Of a stretch of 64,000 bases of DNA, positions 44,550 through 54,948 are shown one piece after another. The DNA comes from Paraferrimonas haliotis (GTDB taxonomy: Bacteria > Pseudomonadota > Gammaproteobacteria > Enterobacterales > Shewanellaceae), in assembly GCF_002282895.1 (NCBI RefSeq), contig NZ_NRRB01000007.1, forward strand, positions 85,363-149,362, given 5' to 3'. Position numbers and translations under genes: made by a program. The notes beneath the pieces were generated by a model, which was given only the letters and a program-made list of their open reading frames with translations, was not told where the DNA came from and ran no database searches. The first letter of the stretch is position 1. Each line of letters opens with the position of its first letter.

Positions 44550-46771
44550 GGTGTATAAATGGATTGCAACTGGAGTCGCTTACGCTGCTGGCTAAGCGAC
44601 TCTTCGATATAATTCTGCCATTGTGAAAATCGGCTAGATTGTTGTAATTGCTGCAACGCTGGATGCGGACCACCATAGTTGACGTCGTGCCAGCATAACC
44701 AACCATCGGCCAAAGCTTGTTCAAAGGCTTGCTCCGCCGCAGCCGATTGTTGTAGTACAGTTAACGCTATCACATCTAAAACACCATACCCTGAGACCCC
44801 AACTCGATTAAATGGCTTAATTCGTTCTAATAGCCGTCGAGCTAATCGATGCGCTAATGCGTCATTGCCCAATTGATATTCGGTCCAGGCTAAATCCGCC
44901 ATCACATAAGGCTTACGACCCAGTTGATGGCTAGCTTCGTCCTCTGTTAGCTCTAACGCCTGCGCCAACACCTGTTTAGCCGCCTTGAATTGGCCAGCAA
45001 GCATTAATAACCTTCCGTGCAAATATAAGGCTTCAAAACTGTGATTAAGTGCGGCATACATTTGAGCGATGTCTACCGCTTGATGATATTGCCCTTGCAG
45101 CAGCAACACCATGGCTCGGCGATAATAGTTTGCTTCCGATGATTCAATATTGGTATTGGCTAAATAGGTCTCAATGGCCCGCTCGGGTTGATTCAACGCG
45201 AATTGGCTATCGCCCATGAGGTATCGCCAGGGCTCAAAATTATCAGCCTCAGTCATCAACATAACAGCTTGATCGAACTGCCCTTGCCAAAAGTAAAGTC
45301 GTGTTAGCAGTTGTCTCCCGATATCGTAGTGCGGCAACATCGAAACCAAGTACTCAAGTTGGCGAATAGCATCTCCATTCTGGCCCATTTGGCTAGTCAA
45401 GCGAGCCTGTTGAAAGTTCGCTAACGGATAGCTAATGTTCGCATCTGTAGCTCGTCGATATTGTTGTAACGCCTCTTCAAATTTTCCTTGGGCGCGAAAC
45501 ATGTTGCCTAATACAACTCGAATTTCAGGGTCGTTCTCTCTTACCGCCAGCGCATTATTAAATGCCTCCAATGCCAAGTCATACTGCCTGAGGCGTCGAT
45601 AATGCAACGCTTGTAGAAACTGAAAGCTGGTGCTTTGACCGTCCTCTACTTTCGCCTGTTGATAAATTTCACCCAGATTGGGTAACTGGAAGCTGGTTTC
45701 ATAACTGCTTAATCGGTAATAGGTTATGGCTAATTCAGATAGCACTTCTCCTGATTGTGGGTAAGTAGAGCGGGCTCGCTGTAACAACTCTGCCGCATTA
45801 ATAAGACTTAGGACAGGGTCAGTATCCATCGCCCGACGAGTACTGCGAGCTTGATTAAGCAGTGCCAGAACCTGAATTTCTGATACCGATAAACTGGCCA
45901 TATCGAGGCTGCTTTCACTGCTTACTTGAATAAAACGGGCCACGGTTCGGCTCACTGAGTTAACCAATTGAGGCCAATCTTTTTCCTCACTTTCAAACGC
46001 CTGACTCCAAATAACTTCGCCGCTGTCGTACCGAGAAAAATGCACATTGATTACTATGCTTTGCTGCCCTCGAGTAACACTACCACTAATAGCAAAGCTT
46101 TGGTTTGCCGTAATCAGCGCGGTAGAGCGTTGCGATGTTTCAGAAACAATAACCGGTATTCTGCTGCCTCGTAGTTTCGCCAATTGAGTGAGCACTTGCT
46201 CTGACAACACATTAGCAATCGTTTGACTGTTATCGGCATCATCCATTCCAGAGAAGGGTTGCACAATCAAATTAATACTCTTATTGACGCTGACTTGCGG
46301 ACTGGCTTCACTGCTTGCCCACCACCACACACCCGCAAAAATCATTGAGACCACCAGCAACACAAATACCGCCATGAGCCCCACTCTTAGCCGGTTGGTG
46401 GTTAACGGTGCGGCTGAAACAACGGGAGACTCAAACGGCAGTCGTTCCACCTGCAACATATAACCTTTTTTAGGCACGGTTTTTATGAGTTGATGCTGCT
46501 TGTCATCATCTTGCAATTGCTTTCTGAGAACTGAAATTGCTCGAGTAAGGCCTTCGTCACTGGCATAGGGGCGCGCCCATACCGCATCCAGCAATTGCTC
46601 TCGAGACACAACGTGATTGGCGTGTTTCGCTAGGAATACCAGTACATCCATAACCTTAGGTTCAAGATGTATCTCGGCTTGAGGCTCGGTCATATCGACC
46701 GGTGAAATCACAGAACGTTCGGGGTCGACACGCCATTGAGCTACGGTAAACGGGTCAGTCTGAAGCCCCAT
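44546..46771 (-). CDS. CadC/ToxR-like membrane regulator with TPR-type sensor domain
   Basis: This 741-residue one-component regulator has an OmpR-type winged helix at about residues 25-108 (LEPKVMDVLVFLAKHANHVVSREQLLDAVW, then KTVPKKGYML), one membrane helix at about 131-152 and a large periplasmic part. The latter first has an alpha/beta domain (VNKSINLIVQPFSGMDDADNSQTIANVLSEQ) and then a long helical region with TPR-like units (for example RQYDLALEAFNNALAVRENDPEIRVVLGNMFRAQGKFEEALQQYRRA). No receiver domain or kinase partner is present. The signal and targets are unknown. The nearest genes are DUF3718 (convergent) and hutH (same strand, after a terminator). Confidence 0.85.
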   Translation of the reverse strand: MGLQTDPFTVAQWRVDPERSVISPVDMTEPQAEIHLEPKVMDVLVFLAKHANHVVSREQLLDAVWARPYASDEGLTRAISVLRKQLQDDDKQHQLIKTVPKKGYMLQVERLPFESPVVSAAPLTTNRLRVGLMAVFVLLVVSMIFAGVWWWASSEASPQVSVNKSINLIVQPFSGMDDADNSQTIANVLSEQVLTQLAKLRGSRIPVIVSETSQRSTALITANQSFAISGSVTRGQQSIVINVHFSRYDSGEVIWSQAFESEEKDWPQLVNSVSRTVARFIQVSSESSLDMASLSVSEIQVLALLNQARSTRRAMDTDPVLSLINAAELLQRARSTYPQSGEVLSELAITYYRLSSYETSFQLPNLGEIYQQAKVEDGQSTSFQFLQALHYRRLRQYDLALEAFNNALAVRENDPEIRVVLGNMFRAQGKFEEALQQYRRATDANISYPLANFQQARLTSQMGQNGDAIRQLEYLVSMLPHYDIGRQLLTRLYFWQGQFDQAVMLMTEADNFEPWRYLMGDSQFALNQPERAIETYLANTNIESSEANYYRRAMVLLLQGQYHQAVDIAQMYAALNHSFEALYLHGRLLMLAGQFKAAKQVLAQALELTEDEASHQLGRKPYVMADLAWTEYQLGNDALAHRLARRLLERIKPFNRVGVSGYGVLDVIALTVLQQSAAAEQAFEQALADGWLCWHDVNYGGPHPALQQLQQSSRFSQWQNYIEESLSQQRKRLQLQSIYTP

Positions 46772-46869
46772 GATTCGCTCTATTGAAAGGTTAAGATTTA
46801 ATTTTAGAACAGACTCAGGGTTTTGGTTGAAACAAGTGCAACGAATTGTGTTTGCAGTCGCCCATCAAA

Positions 46870-46924
46870 AAGCCTCATCGGCAATGGTCAATCAAGGCTG
46901 GATCGACCCTCAACGATGAGGCTT
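46870..46924 (-). terminator. rho-independent terminator of the hutC-hutU-hutH operon
   Basis: On the minus strand AAGCCTCATCG pairs with CGATGAGGCTT (46914-46924 with 46870-46880) around a 33-base loop, followed by TTTTTG. Confidence 0.75.
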
Positions 46925-46938
46925 ATATTATCACTCGA

Positions 46939-48471
46939 TTAGAAGCTCGCTAATATCGCTTGAGGCATATATCGATTGTAACTTCCACTGCCAATCAAGT
47001 CGGCAGCGGCCTCTATATCAGGGGCAAAATAACGGTCTTTATCGTAGTAACTTACCAAAGTTCTCAACTCTGCTTTTGCTTCAGCAACTGCCTGACTCGG
47101 CTGCAATGGCTTTCTAAAATCAAGCCCTTGAGCAGCAGCAAGTAATTCGACAGCCAATACACCACGAGTATTTTGGGCCATATCGAATAAACGACGAGCT
47201 GCAAACGTTGCCATAGAAACATGATCTTCTTGGTTGGCGGACGTTGGCAGACTATCAACGGATCCAGGGTGCGCTAGGGTTTTGTTTTCAGAAGCCAGCG
47301 CCGCAGCGGTGACTTGAGCAATCATGAACCCTGAGTTCACGCCACCATTCTCAACCAGAAACGGTGGCAATTTCGACAAATTAGAATCGATCAGTAACGC
47401 GATTCGACGCTCCGCAAGAGCGCCAATTTCCGCGATGGCTAACGCTAAATTATCAGCGGCCATGGCAACCGGCTCTGCATGGAAGTTTCCGCCCGAAATA
47501 AAATCCTGTTCGGTATGGAACACTAATGGATTGTCTGTAACCCCGTTGGACTCAATCGCAAGCACTTCTGCCGCTTGCCTAATTTGTGTCAGGCACGCTC
47601 CCATCACTTGAGGTTGGCATCGCAGCGAATAAGGATCTTGAACTTTTTCGCAATCAAGGTGGCTGTCACAAATTTCGCTGCTATCACTCAACAGATGGCG
47701 AAACACAGCGGCGGCATCGATTTGCCCTTTTTGTCCACGAATGGCATGCACGCGGGCATCAAAAGGAGAACGCGAGCCCATGGCAGCTTCAACGCTCATA
47801 GCACCAATGACCGAACCGGCTGCATACAAGTCTTCGGCAAAGAACAGACCTTGCAGTGCTAACGCCGTCGATGCTTGAGTTCCATTAAGTAACGCAAGCC
47901 CTTCTTTGGCGGCAAGCTCGATTGGCTCTAAACCGGCAATGGCAAGACCTTCCTCGGCGGAAATGATCTCACCTTGGTAACTCACCTCTCCTTCTCCCAG
48001 CATGGGTAAGCACATGTGAGATAAGGGCGCTAGATCACCCGATGCCCCCACCGACCCTTTTTCCGGAATGCACGGGTAAACTTCCGCATTAAGCAGAGCA
48101 ATCAAGAACTCTATCACTTGCAAACGAATGCCAGAAAAGCCGCGAGCTAATGAGTTAATTTTTAGCAACATCATTAGGCGTACAGTGGAGTCTTGCATGT
48201 AGTTGCCGATTCCTGCTGCGTGAGACAAAACGATGGAGCGTTGCAGCAGTTTTAGATCGTCATTGGCGATACGAGTATTGGCAAGCAAGCCAAAACCCGT
48301 ATTGATACCATAGACAACCTGATCCTGTTGAATGACTTGCTGAACCATTTGCGCACTTGCTTCAATGTCTTTAAGAGCGCCTTCGTCTAACTTGATGCGA
48401 ACTGGACCATGGTTGGCTTGACGCAGTTGGGCCAAACTTAGCTGTCCTGGAATTAACGTGAGTTGCAACAT
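46939..48471 (-). CDS. hutH: histidine ammonia-lyase
   Basis: HutH removes ammonia from histidine to make urocanate. The Ala-Ser-Gly triad that forms the MIO group is in [12 protein letters not shown] at residues 143-145. [22 protein letters not shown] and [14 protein letters not shown] are other family motifs. The 510-residue length is normal. It starts one base after the hutU stop. Confidence 0.97.
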   Translation of the reverse strand: MLQLTLIPGQLSLAQLRQANHGPVRIKLDEGALKDIEASAQMVQQVIQQDQVVYGINTGFGLLANTRIANDDLKLLQRSIVLSHAAGIGNYMQDSTVRLMMLLKINSLARGFSGIRLQVIEFLIALLNAEVYPCIPEKGSVGASGDLAPLSHMCLPMLGEGEVSYQGEIISAEEGLAIAGLEPIELAAKEGLALLNGTQASTALALQGLFFAEDLYAAGSVIGAMSVEAAMGSRSPFDARVHAIRGQKGQIDAAAVFRHLLSDSSEICDSHLDCEKVQDPYSLRCQPQVMGACLTQIRQAAEVLAIESNGVTDNPLVFHTEQDFISGGNFHAEPVAMAADNLALAIAEIGALAERRIALLIDSNLSKLPPFLVENGGVNSGFMIAQVTAAALASENKTLAHPGSVDSLPTSANQEDHVSMATFAARRLFDMAQNTRGVLAVELLAAAQGLDFRKPLQPSQAVAEAKAELRTLVSYYDKDRYFAPDIEAAADLIGSGSYNRYMPQAILASF

Positions 48472-48472
48472 A

Positions 48473-50161
48473 TTACTTATCTCCTAACATCGGCAGATCC
48501 AGGCCTTGCTCTTTGGCGCAATTTTTTGCAATGTCATAACCCGCATCAGCATGGCGCATTACGCCGGTTGCAGGGTCATTCCATAGCACTCTACTTACGC
48601 GTTTGGCTGCGGCTTCGGAACCGTCACAAACAATAACGACTCCAGAGTGCTGGCTATAACCCATGCCCACGCCACCGCCGTGGTGCAAGCTTACCCAAGT
48701 AGCGCCACCCGCAGTGTTAAGCAGCGCATTTAGCAATGGCCAGTCTGAAACAGCATCCGAGCCATCGAGCATAGCTTCTGTTTCTCGATTTGGACTCGCC
48801 ACAGAGCCAGAGTCTAAGTGGTCGCGACCAATCACCACGGGTGCCGATAGTTCACCATCAGCAACCATTTGGTTGAATGCCTGTGCTAAACGAGCGCGAT
48901 CCTTTAATCCAACCCAACAAATTCGTGCTGGCAGCCCTTGAAACGCTATTCGCTCACGGGCCATATCCAGCCAATTGTGCAGATGCGGGTCATCGGGAAT
49001 TAATTCTTTTACTTTGGCATCGGTTTTATAAATGTCTTCTGGGTCGCCAGAGAGCGCAGCCCAACGAAACGGCCCAATACCTTCACAAAATAGCGGTCTA
49101 ATATAAGCCGGTACGAACCCAGGGAAGTCAAAGGCATTAGTTACGCCTTCATCTAACGCCATCTGACGAATGTTATTACCATAGTCGGTGGTCGCCGAGC
49201 CGGCTTTCTGTAAATCAAGCATGGCTTGAACCTGTACTGCCATTGATTGCTTTGCGGCTTTAATTACCGCCGCTTCATCGCTGGCACGCATTTGCGTTGC
49301 TTTTTCAAGCGACCACCCCTGAGGCAAATAGCCATTTAATGGATCGTGTGCTGAGGTTTGGTCGGTCACTACATCCGGCACTATCCCACGACGCACAATT
49401 TCAGGGAACACATCAGCGGCGTTAGCCAGCAAGCCTACCGAAATGGCCTTGCCTTGCTTAGCAGCATCGTCTATCAATGACAGAGCTTCATCCAAGCTTT
49501 TCGCTTTTACGTCTACGTAGCGGGTACGTAAACGAAAATCGATGCGAGTCTCGTCGCATTCAACAGCTATGCAGCTAAAGCCGGCCATGGTAGCTGCTAG
49601 CGGCTGAGCGCCGCCCATGCCACCGAGTCCGCCCGTTAAAATCCAACGCCCTTTGGCATCACCGTTGAAATGTTTTTTGGCCATTGCCACAAAGGTTTCG
49701 TAAGTACCTTGAACAATGCCTTGAGTACCGATATAGATCCAAGAACCCGCCGTCATTTGACCGTACATCGCCAAACCGGCTTTATCCAGCTCATTAAAGT
49801 GTTCCCAATTCGCCCACGATGGAACCAAATTTGAGTTGGCAATCAGGACTCGAGGAGCATCGCTGTGAGTCTTAAACACGCCAACCGGCTTACCCGACTG
49901 CACAAGTAACGTTTCGTCGTCTTCCATGCGCTGCAACGTTGCCACAATTTTATCGTAGCATTCCCAATCTCTTGCGGCGCGACCAATGCCACCGTATACC
50001 ACCAAATCTTCCGGACGCTCCGCCACATCGGGATGCAAATTGTTCATTAACATTCGCATTGGCGCTTCAGTTAGCCAAGATTTACAACTCAACTGGCTGC
50101 CGGTGGGAGCCTTTATCACACGCGATGGGTCGTGACGCTTATCTTTGGAAGCTGTGTTCAT
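48473..50161 (-). CDS. hutU: urocanate hydratase
   Basis: HutU converts urocanate to imidazolonepropionate with a tightly bound [40 protein letters not shown] (NAD loop) and [15 protein letters not shown] are diagnostic. I start it at ATG 50161, with GGAG seven bases upstream, which gives 562 residues. It lies 19 bases after hutC and one base before hutH. Confidence 0.96.
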   Translation of the reverse strand: MNTASKDKRHDPSRVIKAPTGSQLSCKSWLTEAPMRMLMNNLHPDVAERPEDLVVYGGIGRAARDWECYDKIVATLQRMEDDETLLVQSGKPVGVFKTHSDAPRVLIANSNLVPSWANWEHFNELDKAGLAMYGQMTAGSWIYIGTQGIVQGTYETFVAMAKKHFNGDAKGRWILTGGLGGMGGAQPLAATMAGFSCIAVECDETRIDFRLRTRYVDVKAKSLDEALSLIDDAAKQGKAISVGLLANAADVFPEIVRRGIVPDVVTDQTSAHDPLNGYLPQGWSLEKATQMRASDEAAVIKAAKQSMAVQVQAMLDLQKAGSATTDYGNNIRQMALDEGVTNAFDFPGFVPAYIRPLFCEGIGPFRWAALSGDPEDIYKTDAKVKELIPDDPHLHNWLDMARERIAFQGLPARICWVGLKDRARLAQAFNQMVADGELSAPVVIGRDHLDSGSVASPNRETEAMLDGSDAVSDWPLLNALLNTAGGATWVSLHHGGGVGMGYSQHSGVVIVCDGSEAAAKRVSRVLWNDPATGVMRHADAGYDIAKNCAKEQGLDLPMLGDK

Positions 50162-50180
50162 GCTACTACTCCAATTAAAA

Positions 50181-50888
50181 TTATTCGTTAATATGCAACT
50201 CACCACCGACTCGGTAGCGGCTGCCAGGATGGGTTAATAGAGCAAAACTCACGACACCTTGAGAACTCCAAGTGCGGCGAGCGATTTGCAAGCAAGGTTC
50301 GTTTAACTTGATCGTTAAGTGTTGGGCCATTTCGTTATCAGCGGCAATGGCTTCAATGGTATGAGTAGCCTGAGTCAATGGTGCTACTCGAGAAAGATAG
50401 TGATGTGGCGTTTGTATGCGAAAATCTTGTTCCGTGTACTGTGGGACTAGGCGCGCGTTGACGTAACGTTGTTCAAGCTGAATAGGGTAGCCGTCTTCGC
50501 AATGAACCAGTTCACTGTATCCAACCAAACTCTCAGGCTCCACACCCAGCACTACGGCAATTTTAGCACTCGCAGGTCGCGTTTCTAAACTGAGCTGAAG
50601 CACGCTGTAGCCATGGCCTCGCTCGTTAATTTCATCCGCAATATTACGAATTTCAAGTAACGACGACTGGCTTTTCAATTCAGCGACAAAGGTACCCAAG
50701 CCTTGCGTTCGTACCAAGGTTCCTTGCTGACACAGTTCTGTTAACGCCCGTCGAGCCGTCATGCGGCTGCAAGCAAATTGTTTTGCCAACTGGTTTTCCG
50801 AAGGTACTTGGCAATATTCCAACCACTTACCCGCTTCAATCTGGCTGCAAATGTATTGCTTAATTTCGATAAATTTAGGCAAACTCAT
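50181..50888 (-). CDS. hutC: histidine utilisation repressor, GntR/UTRA family
   Basis: HutC is the urocanate-responsive repressor of hut genes. The N-terminal winged helix ([42 protein letters not shown]) and the C-terminal UTRA ligand domain (from [22 protein letters not shown] on) are clear. I prefer ATG 50888 (235 residues); an in-frame TTG 30 bases earlier would place the start close to the operator. It is the first gene of the minus-strand hut operon, so it represses its own synthesis. Confidence 0.92.
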   Translation of the reverse strand: MSLPKFIEIKQYICSQIEAGKWLEYCQVPSENQLAKQFACSRMTARRALTELCQQGTLVRTQGLGTFVAELKSQSSLLEIRNIADEINERGHGYSVLQLSLETRPASAKIAVVLGVEPESLVGYSELVHCEDGYPIQLEQRYVNARLVPQYTEQDFRIQTPHHYLSRVAPLTQATHTIEAIAADNEMAQHLTIKLNEPCLQIARRTWSSQGVVSFALLTHPGSRYRVGGELHINE

Positions 50889-50927
50889 GCTATTGTTTCT
50901 CTGCTTTGATATGCTCAATCACATTGC

Positions 50928-50939
50928 TTGTATATACAA
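50928..50939. promoter_or_regulatory. HutC operator
   Basis: TTGTATATACAA is a perfect 12-bp palindrome in the divergent gap between hutC and hutI. It matches the TTGTATATACAA core known for HutC/GntR sites in Pseudomonas and enterics. One site could control both directions. Confidence 0.82.
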
Positions 50940-50962
50940 CCACGTTCGCAGAAGGAAATCAA

Positions 50963-52189
50963 ATGGACTGGGACCAACTCTGGATAGACGTTAACTTAGC
51001 CACGATGGATCCAAATCAACCCAATCGTTATGGTGCAATTTACAACGGAGCTATTGCCATAAAAGACGGCAAGATAGCTTGGCTAGGAGAGCGCAAAGAT
51101 TTACCGGCATTTGATATGCATAAAGTGGCCATCCATAAGGGGAATAATCAATGGATGACCCCCGGGCTCATCGATTGCCATACCCACTTAGTGTTCGCAG
51201 GGAACCGTGCAGACGAATTTGAGCAGCGACTACTGGGCGCCAGCTACCAAGAATTAGCTCAACAAGGAGCTGGCATCCTCTCCACTGTGCGGGCAACACG
51301 AGCTGCTGAAGAAGAGGAACTGTTCGACGTTTCTCGAAAACGCTTGAATACCCTAATGCAAGAAGGGGTTACTCATGTGGAAATTAAGTCAGGCTATGGC
51401 TTAGATTTAGCATCGGAACTTAAGACTCTTAAAGTTGCTCGTTATTTAGGCGAAGTGCATCCTGTAACGGTTTCTACGACGTTTCTAGGTGCCCACGCGT
51501 TGCCGCCAGAATATGCAGGCAAACCTCAAAAATACATCGATTTCGTGTGCCAAGCGATGCTACCGGAGGTCGCTAAACAACAACTTGCCGATGCTGTAGA
51601 CGTGTTTTGCGAAAACGTTGGGTTTGACTTAGCACAGAGCAAGCAAGTACTGGAGGCTGCCAAAGCCCTTGGCTTGCAAACCAAAATTCACGCGGAGCAA
51701 CTCTCGAATATGGGGGCAAGCGCAATGGCGGCCAATTTAGGAGCGCTGTCGAGCGACCATATTGAGTTTCTCGACGAAACAGGTGTCAAAGCACTCGCTG
51801 ATAACGCCAGTGTTGCAGTGCTGTTACCCGGGGCGTTTTACTTCTTACGCGAAACACAGCTGCCGCCCATTGACTTGCTTCGCCGGCACAAGGTGCCAAT
51901 GGCATTGGCTTCAGATTTTAACCCCGGAACCAGCCCGTTATGCTCACTTAAACTCATGCTTAACCTAGGGTGCACTTTGTTTCGATTAACGCCAGAAGAA
52001 GCACTTGCAGGCATCACTCGCAACGCCGCTCAAGCGCTCGGTGTTGGTGAGCGAAAAGGTATGCTGCGAGTTGGCATGGAGGCGGATCTGGCAATGTGGG
52101 ATATCGATAGCCCCGCCGATTTGAGCTACAGCTACGGGGTTAATCCGTTAACCCAATTATGCATCCAAGGCCAATTGCAAATTAGCTAA
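50963..52189 (+). CDS. hutI: imidazolonepropionase
   Basis: HutI opens the ring of imidazolonepropionate to N-formimidoylglutamate. The metal-binding [16 protein letters not shown] motif and further conserved segments ([28 protein letters not shown]) are present. ATG 50963 is chosen because GAAGGA lies just upstream; an in-frame start at 50906 would include the operator. The length is 408 residues. It overlaps the convergent thioesterase by eight bases. The next enzyme of the pathway (HutG, or HutF) is not in the window. Confidence 0.96.
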   Translation: MDWDQLWIDVNLATMDPNQPNRYGAIYNGAIAIKDGKIAWLGERKDLPAFDMHKVAIHKGNNQWMTPGLIDCHTHLVFAGNRADEFEQRLLGASYQELAQQGAGILSTVRATRAAEEEELFDVSRKRLNTLMQEGVTHVEIKSGYGLDLASELKTLKVARYLGEVHPVTVSTTFLGAHALPPEYAGKPQKYIDFVCQAMLPEVAKQQLADAVDVFCENVGFDLAQSKQVLEAAKALGLQTKIHAEQLSNMGASAMAANLGALSSDHIEFLDETGVKALADNASVAVLLPGAFYFLRETQLPPIDLLRRHKVPMALASDFNPGTSPLCSLKLMLNLGCTLFRLTPEEALAGITRNAAQALGVGERKGMLRVGMEADLAMWDIDSPADLSYSYGVNPLTQLCIQGQLQIS

Positions 52190-52574
52190 GCTGCTGTAAT
52201 TGCGCTCTTATTGCCACTGGAATTGGAGCGCTTTTATTAGCCTGATAATCAAAATGGACCATAGTCGTTTTTTGTAACGCGAATTGCTTGTCATCCTGAA
52301 ATAATGCTTGGCTGACTTCAAATGACGCGTTTCCTAATTTACTGACCCAGGTTTCAACTCTAATTTCTCGACCAAAATAACTGGGTGCGTTCAGTTGCAC
52401 CTCGTAACCCGCAACAATTAGATTCCATTGTTCGATGTTCATGCCTGGATTAAAAATCTCGAATATAGGTTCGCGAGCCGCCTCACACCATACTGGTATT
52501 ACCGTATTGTTAATGTGGGCTAGCGCATCGGTATCATTGAATCTTGGTTTTATTTTTTCTATTAAACGACTCAC
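52182..52574 (-). CDS. 4HBT-type acyl-CoA thioesterase
   Basis: This 130-residue hot-dog-fold protein has [29 protein letters not shown], the catalytic Asp/His-Asn region of the YbgC/4HBT group. GTG 52574 is chosen because AAGGA lies seven bases upstream; the frame could begin further upstream at GTG 52613 without a good site. It is expected to hydrolyse acyl-CoA esters, but the chain length cannot be read. Confidence 0.82.
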   Translation of the reverse strand: MSRLIEKIKPRFNDTDALAHINNTVIPVWCEAAREPIFEIFNPGMNIEQWNLIVAGYEVQLNAPSYFGREIRVETWVSKLGNASFEVSQALFQDDKQFALQKTTMVHFDYQANKSAPIPVAIRAQLQQLS

Positions 52575-52763
52575 AGGCTTGTCCTTGTTATCTAAACGCG
52601 ATGAGGTTACCACAGCAACATCAGCTCACCAACTCTCAAGCATTTTGCTAAGCTAGTGCAAGAAAAAGTAATTGTTACAACTGTAATTTTACTTAAAGTC
52701 TGTGTGTGTCATGATAGAAACTAATAACAACCCGTCATAAAGTGACCTAGAGGATTTCATGGA

Positions 52764-54212
52764 ATGAGAGCCATAATTCTGCCATTACTACTGCTGTTAC
52801 CGTCTCTAGCTGTTGCGGAGAATATTGATACGCAGTCGTGTTACGTTGATGGCCTGTCAGAGAAGCTCGAATGCGGTTCAGTGTCGGTGCCGTTGGACTA
52901 CCAAAACCCCGACGAGCAGCAGATCGACATTCACTACCTTATTTTGCCCGCCATCAAACCACAAGCTGGACAACCGCCGTTGTTGGCGATATCTGGCGGG
53001 CCAGGACAGTCAGCAATTGATAGTGCGAGACTGTTTAATCAAGTGTTTAGCCGAGTGCGTCAAACCCGAGACATACTGCTAATCGATCAACGCGGTACCG
53101 GCCGCTCTGCCCATATGGGCTGTTCCGACTCAACGTTAGCGCAAGCCTTGGCGATTGATGACCGCAAACAAGACCTTGTTCTAGAAACTCAAAAATGCTT
53201 TGAGCAATTACCTTATCCAACTCAATTTTTTGATACGGAGAGCGGTGTCAGAGACTTTGAGAAAGTTCGCTTAGCATTAGGCTACCCCAGTGTTCATTTA
53301 TACGGTATTTCCTATGGCACCCGTGTTGCTCAGGTGTATCTGACTCTGTTTCCACAAAGCGTATTAACCACGACCTTAGATGGTGTGGTGCCAATGCAAC
53401 AATCAGTCATTGCCATTGGGCACTCCATTGAACGCGGTTTTAATTTGGTCATGCAAGATTGCCAAGAAAATTTAGACTGTAATCGCCAATACCCCAATTT
53501 AGCGGGTCAGTTTAAAGCTCTGAAAGCCCAATTGGCAAAGAAGCCAGCCACGCTCAAAGTAGCTGACCCATTAACGGCAGAGCCGCGTTCACTGATTCTT
53601 ACTCAAGCTAAGTTGCTCGGAGCGCTGCGAATTGGCATGTATAGTCCGAGCACTCGTGCACTTATACCTTACGTCATCGATCAAGCCGCCCAAGGAAACT
53701 ACAACCCGATTACTGGTTTTATTAGTATGACCTTCGGTGCTGGCGAATTGGCAATGGGCATGCACACAGCTGTTATTTGTGGAGAGGATTACCCTCGCCT
53801 CGACGACGCCCTAAAAGCGAGCATGAGCGACAGTTACATTGCTTCAGAAATGATAAAAATGTTTGATGTCGCTTGCCCAATGTGGGACATGCCAAAGGCT
53901 GACCCTCAATATTCCAATGCCGTTGCGACCGATAAGCCGGTATTGTTACTCTCTGGCGAACTTGACCCGGCAACCCCGCCTAGTTGGGGTGAAATGGCTA
54001 AGGAACGTTTAACCAATGGTCGCCACATTATCAGCCCCTACGCAAGTCACGGAGTGGCGATGCAAACCTGTGCCGGTCGTATAATCGCAGACTTTATTGA
54101 AACTCAATCCCACTCTGGCTTAGATACCGAGTGCATGGATAATGACACCCGCCGCAGCTTTTATTTAAACGCCAACAGCACCGAACCCAACTCCACCAAG
54201 GAAGAACAATAA
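52764..54212 (+). CDS. exported alpha/beta hydrolase with TAP-like C-terminus (S33-type peptidase-like)
   Basis: This 482-residue serine hydrolase has a signal peptide (MRAIILPLLLLLPSLAVA). The oxyanion region SGGPGQSA, the DQRGTGRS motif and the nucleophile elbow GISYGT follow the order found in proline-iminopeptidase/tripeptidyl-aminopeptidase-like proteins. The acid and histidine are in SGELDPATPP and ASHGVAMQTCAG. The C-terminal part is the TAP-like extension. It begins a three-gene unit with the ABC exporter: natA starts one base after its stop. The substrate is unknown; the context suggests processing or tolerance of an exported compound. Confidence 0.85.
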   Translation: MRAIILPLLLLLPSLAVAENIDTQSCYVDGLSEKLECGSVSVPLDYQNPDEQQIDIHYLILPAIKPQAGQPPLLAISGGPGQSAIDSARLFNQVFSRVRQTRDILLIDQRGTGRSAHMGCSDSTLAQALAIDDRKQDLVLETQKCFEQLPYPTQFFDTESGVRDFEKVRLALGYPSVHLYGISYGTRVAQVYLTLFPQSVLTTTLDGVVPMQQSVIAIGHSIERGFNLVMQDCQENLDCNRQYPNLAGQFKALKAQLAKKPATLKVADPLTAEPRSLILTQAKLLGALRIGMYSPSTRALIPYVIDQAAQGNYNPITGFISMTFGAGELAMGMHTAVICGEDYPRLDDALKASMSDSYIASEMIKMFDVACPMWDMPKADPQYSNAVATDKPVLLLSGELDPATPPSWGEMAKERLTNGRHIISPYASHGVAMQTCAGRIIADFIETQSHSGLDTECMDNDTRRSFYLNANSTEPNSTKEEQ

Positions 54213-54213
54213 C

Positions 54214-54948
54214 ATGATAGAAATCAATGACCTTTCGAAAAAGATTGGTGATGTTCAGGCCTTAGACAAGCTAACGTTCACCGCTCAGGATGGACACATC
54301 ACTGGCATACTCGGCCCCAATGGTGCGGGCAAAACAACGTGTTTGCGGGTACTTTTTGACCTACTCAAAGCAGACTCTGGACAAGCCTTGGTTGATAGCA
54401 TTGATGTGGCAAAGAGCCCTATAAAAGCCAAACGAGCATTGGGGTTATTTCCCGATCCTTTTGGTTTATATGAGCGGTTAACGCCACGAGAGTACATCTC
54501 CTTTTTTGCCGGTATCAACGGTTTGTCCTCCAAACAAGCTAAACAAGCGACGCAAGAGGTAATCGAATCACTTAAACTTGAAGACATCGCCGACCGCCGA
54601 TGCAAAGGGTTCTCTCAAGGCCAGAGAATGAAAACCGCGCTGGCACAAGCCATCGTTCACAAACCGAAAAACATCGTTCTCGACGAACCCACTCGAGGGT
54701 TAGATGTCATGAGTACTCGCGTTCTTCGGCGAATACTGGCGGACTTAAGAGAACAGGGGCATTGCGTCGTGTTTTCAAGTCACGTCATGCAGGAAGTGGC
54801 GGCGCTGTGCGATAACGTCATCCTAATGTCTAAAGGCAGAGTGGTCGCTCAAGGATCGCCGCAACAGCTTATCGAGCAATCGGGAGAGCAGAACTTAGAG
54901 GACGCCTTTATCAAACTGATAGGCAGTGACGAAGGAATTGCCGCATGA
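54214..54948 (+). CDS. natA: ABC exporter ATP-binding protein, NatA-like
   Basis: This is a 244-residue ABC ATPase. Walker A GPNGAGKTT is near residue 34, the signature FSQGQRMKTALAQAI and Walker B NIVLDEPTRGLD follow, and the H-loop is in FSSHVMQEV. The order and sequence type fit the NatA (sodium export) subgroup, which is often paired with NatB. It overlaps natB by four bases. Whether sodium is the true substrate is uncertain. Confidence 0.8.
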   Translation: MIEINDLSKKIGDVQALDKLTFTAQDGHITGILGPNGAGKTTCLRVLFDLLKADSGQALVDSIDVAKSPIKAKRALGLFPDPFGLYERLTPREYISFFAGINGLSSKQAKQATQEVIESLKLEDIADRRCKGFSQGQRMKTALAQAIVHKPKNIVLDEPTRGLDVMSTRVLRRILADLREQGHCVVFSSHVMQEVAALCDNVILMSKGRVVAQGSPQQLIEQSGEQNLEDAFIKLIGSDEGIAA

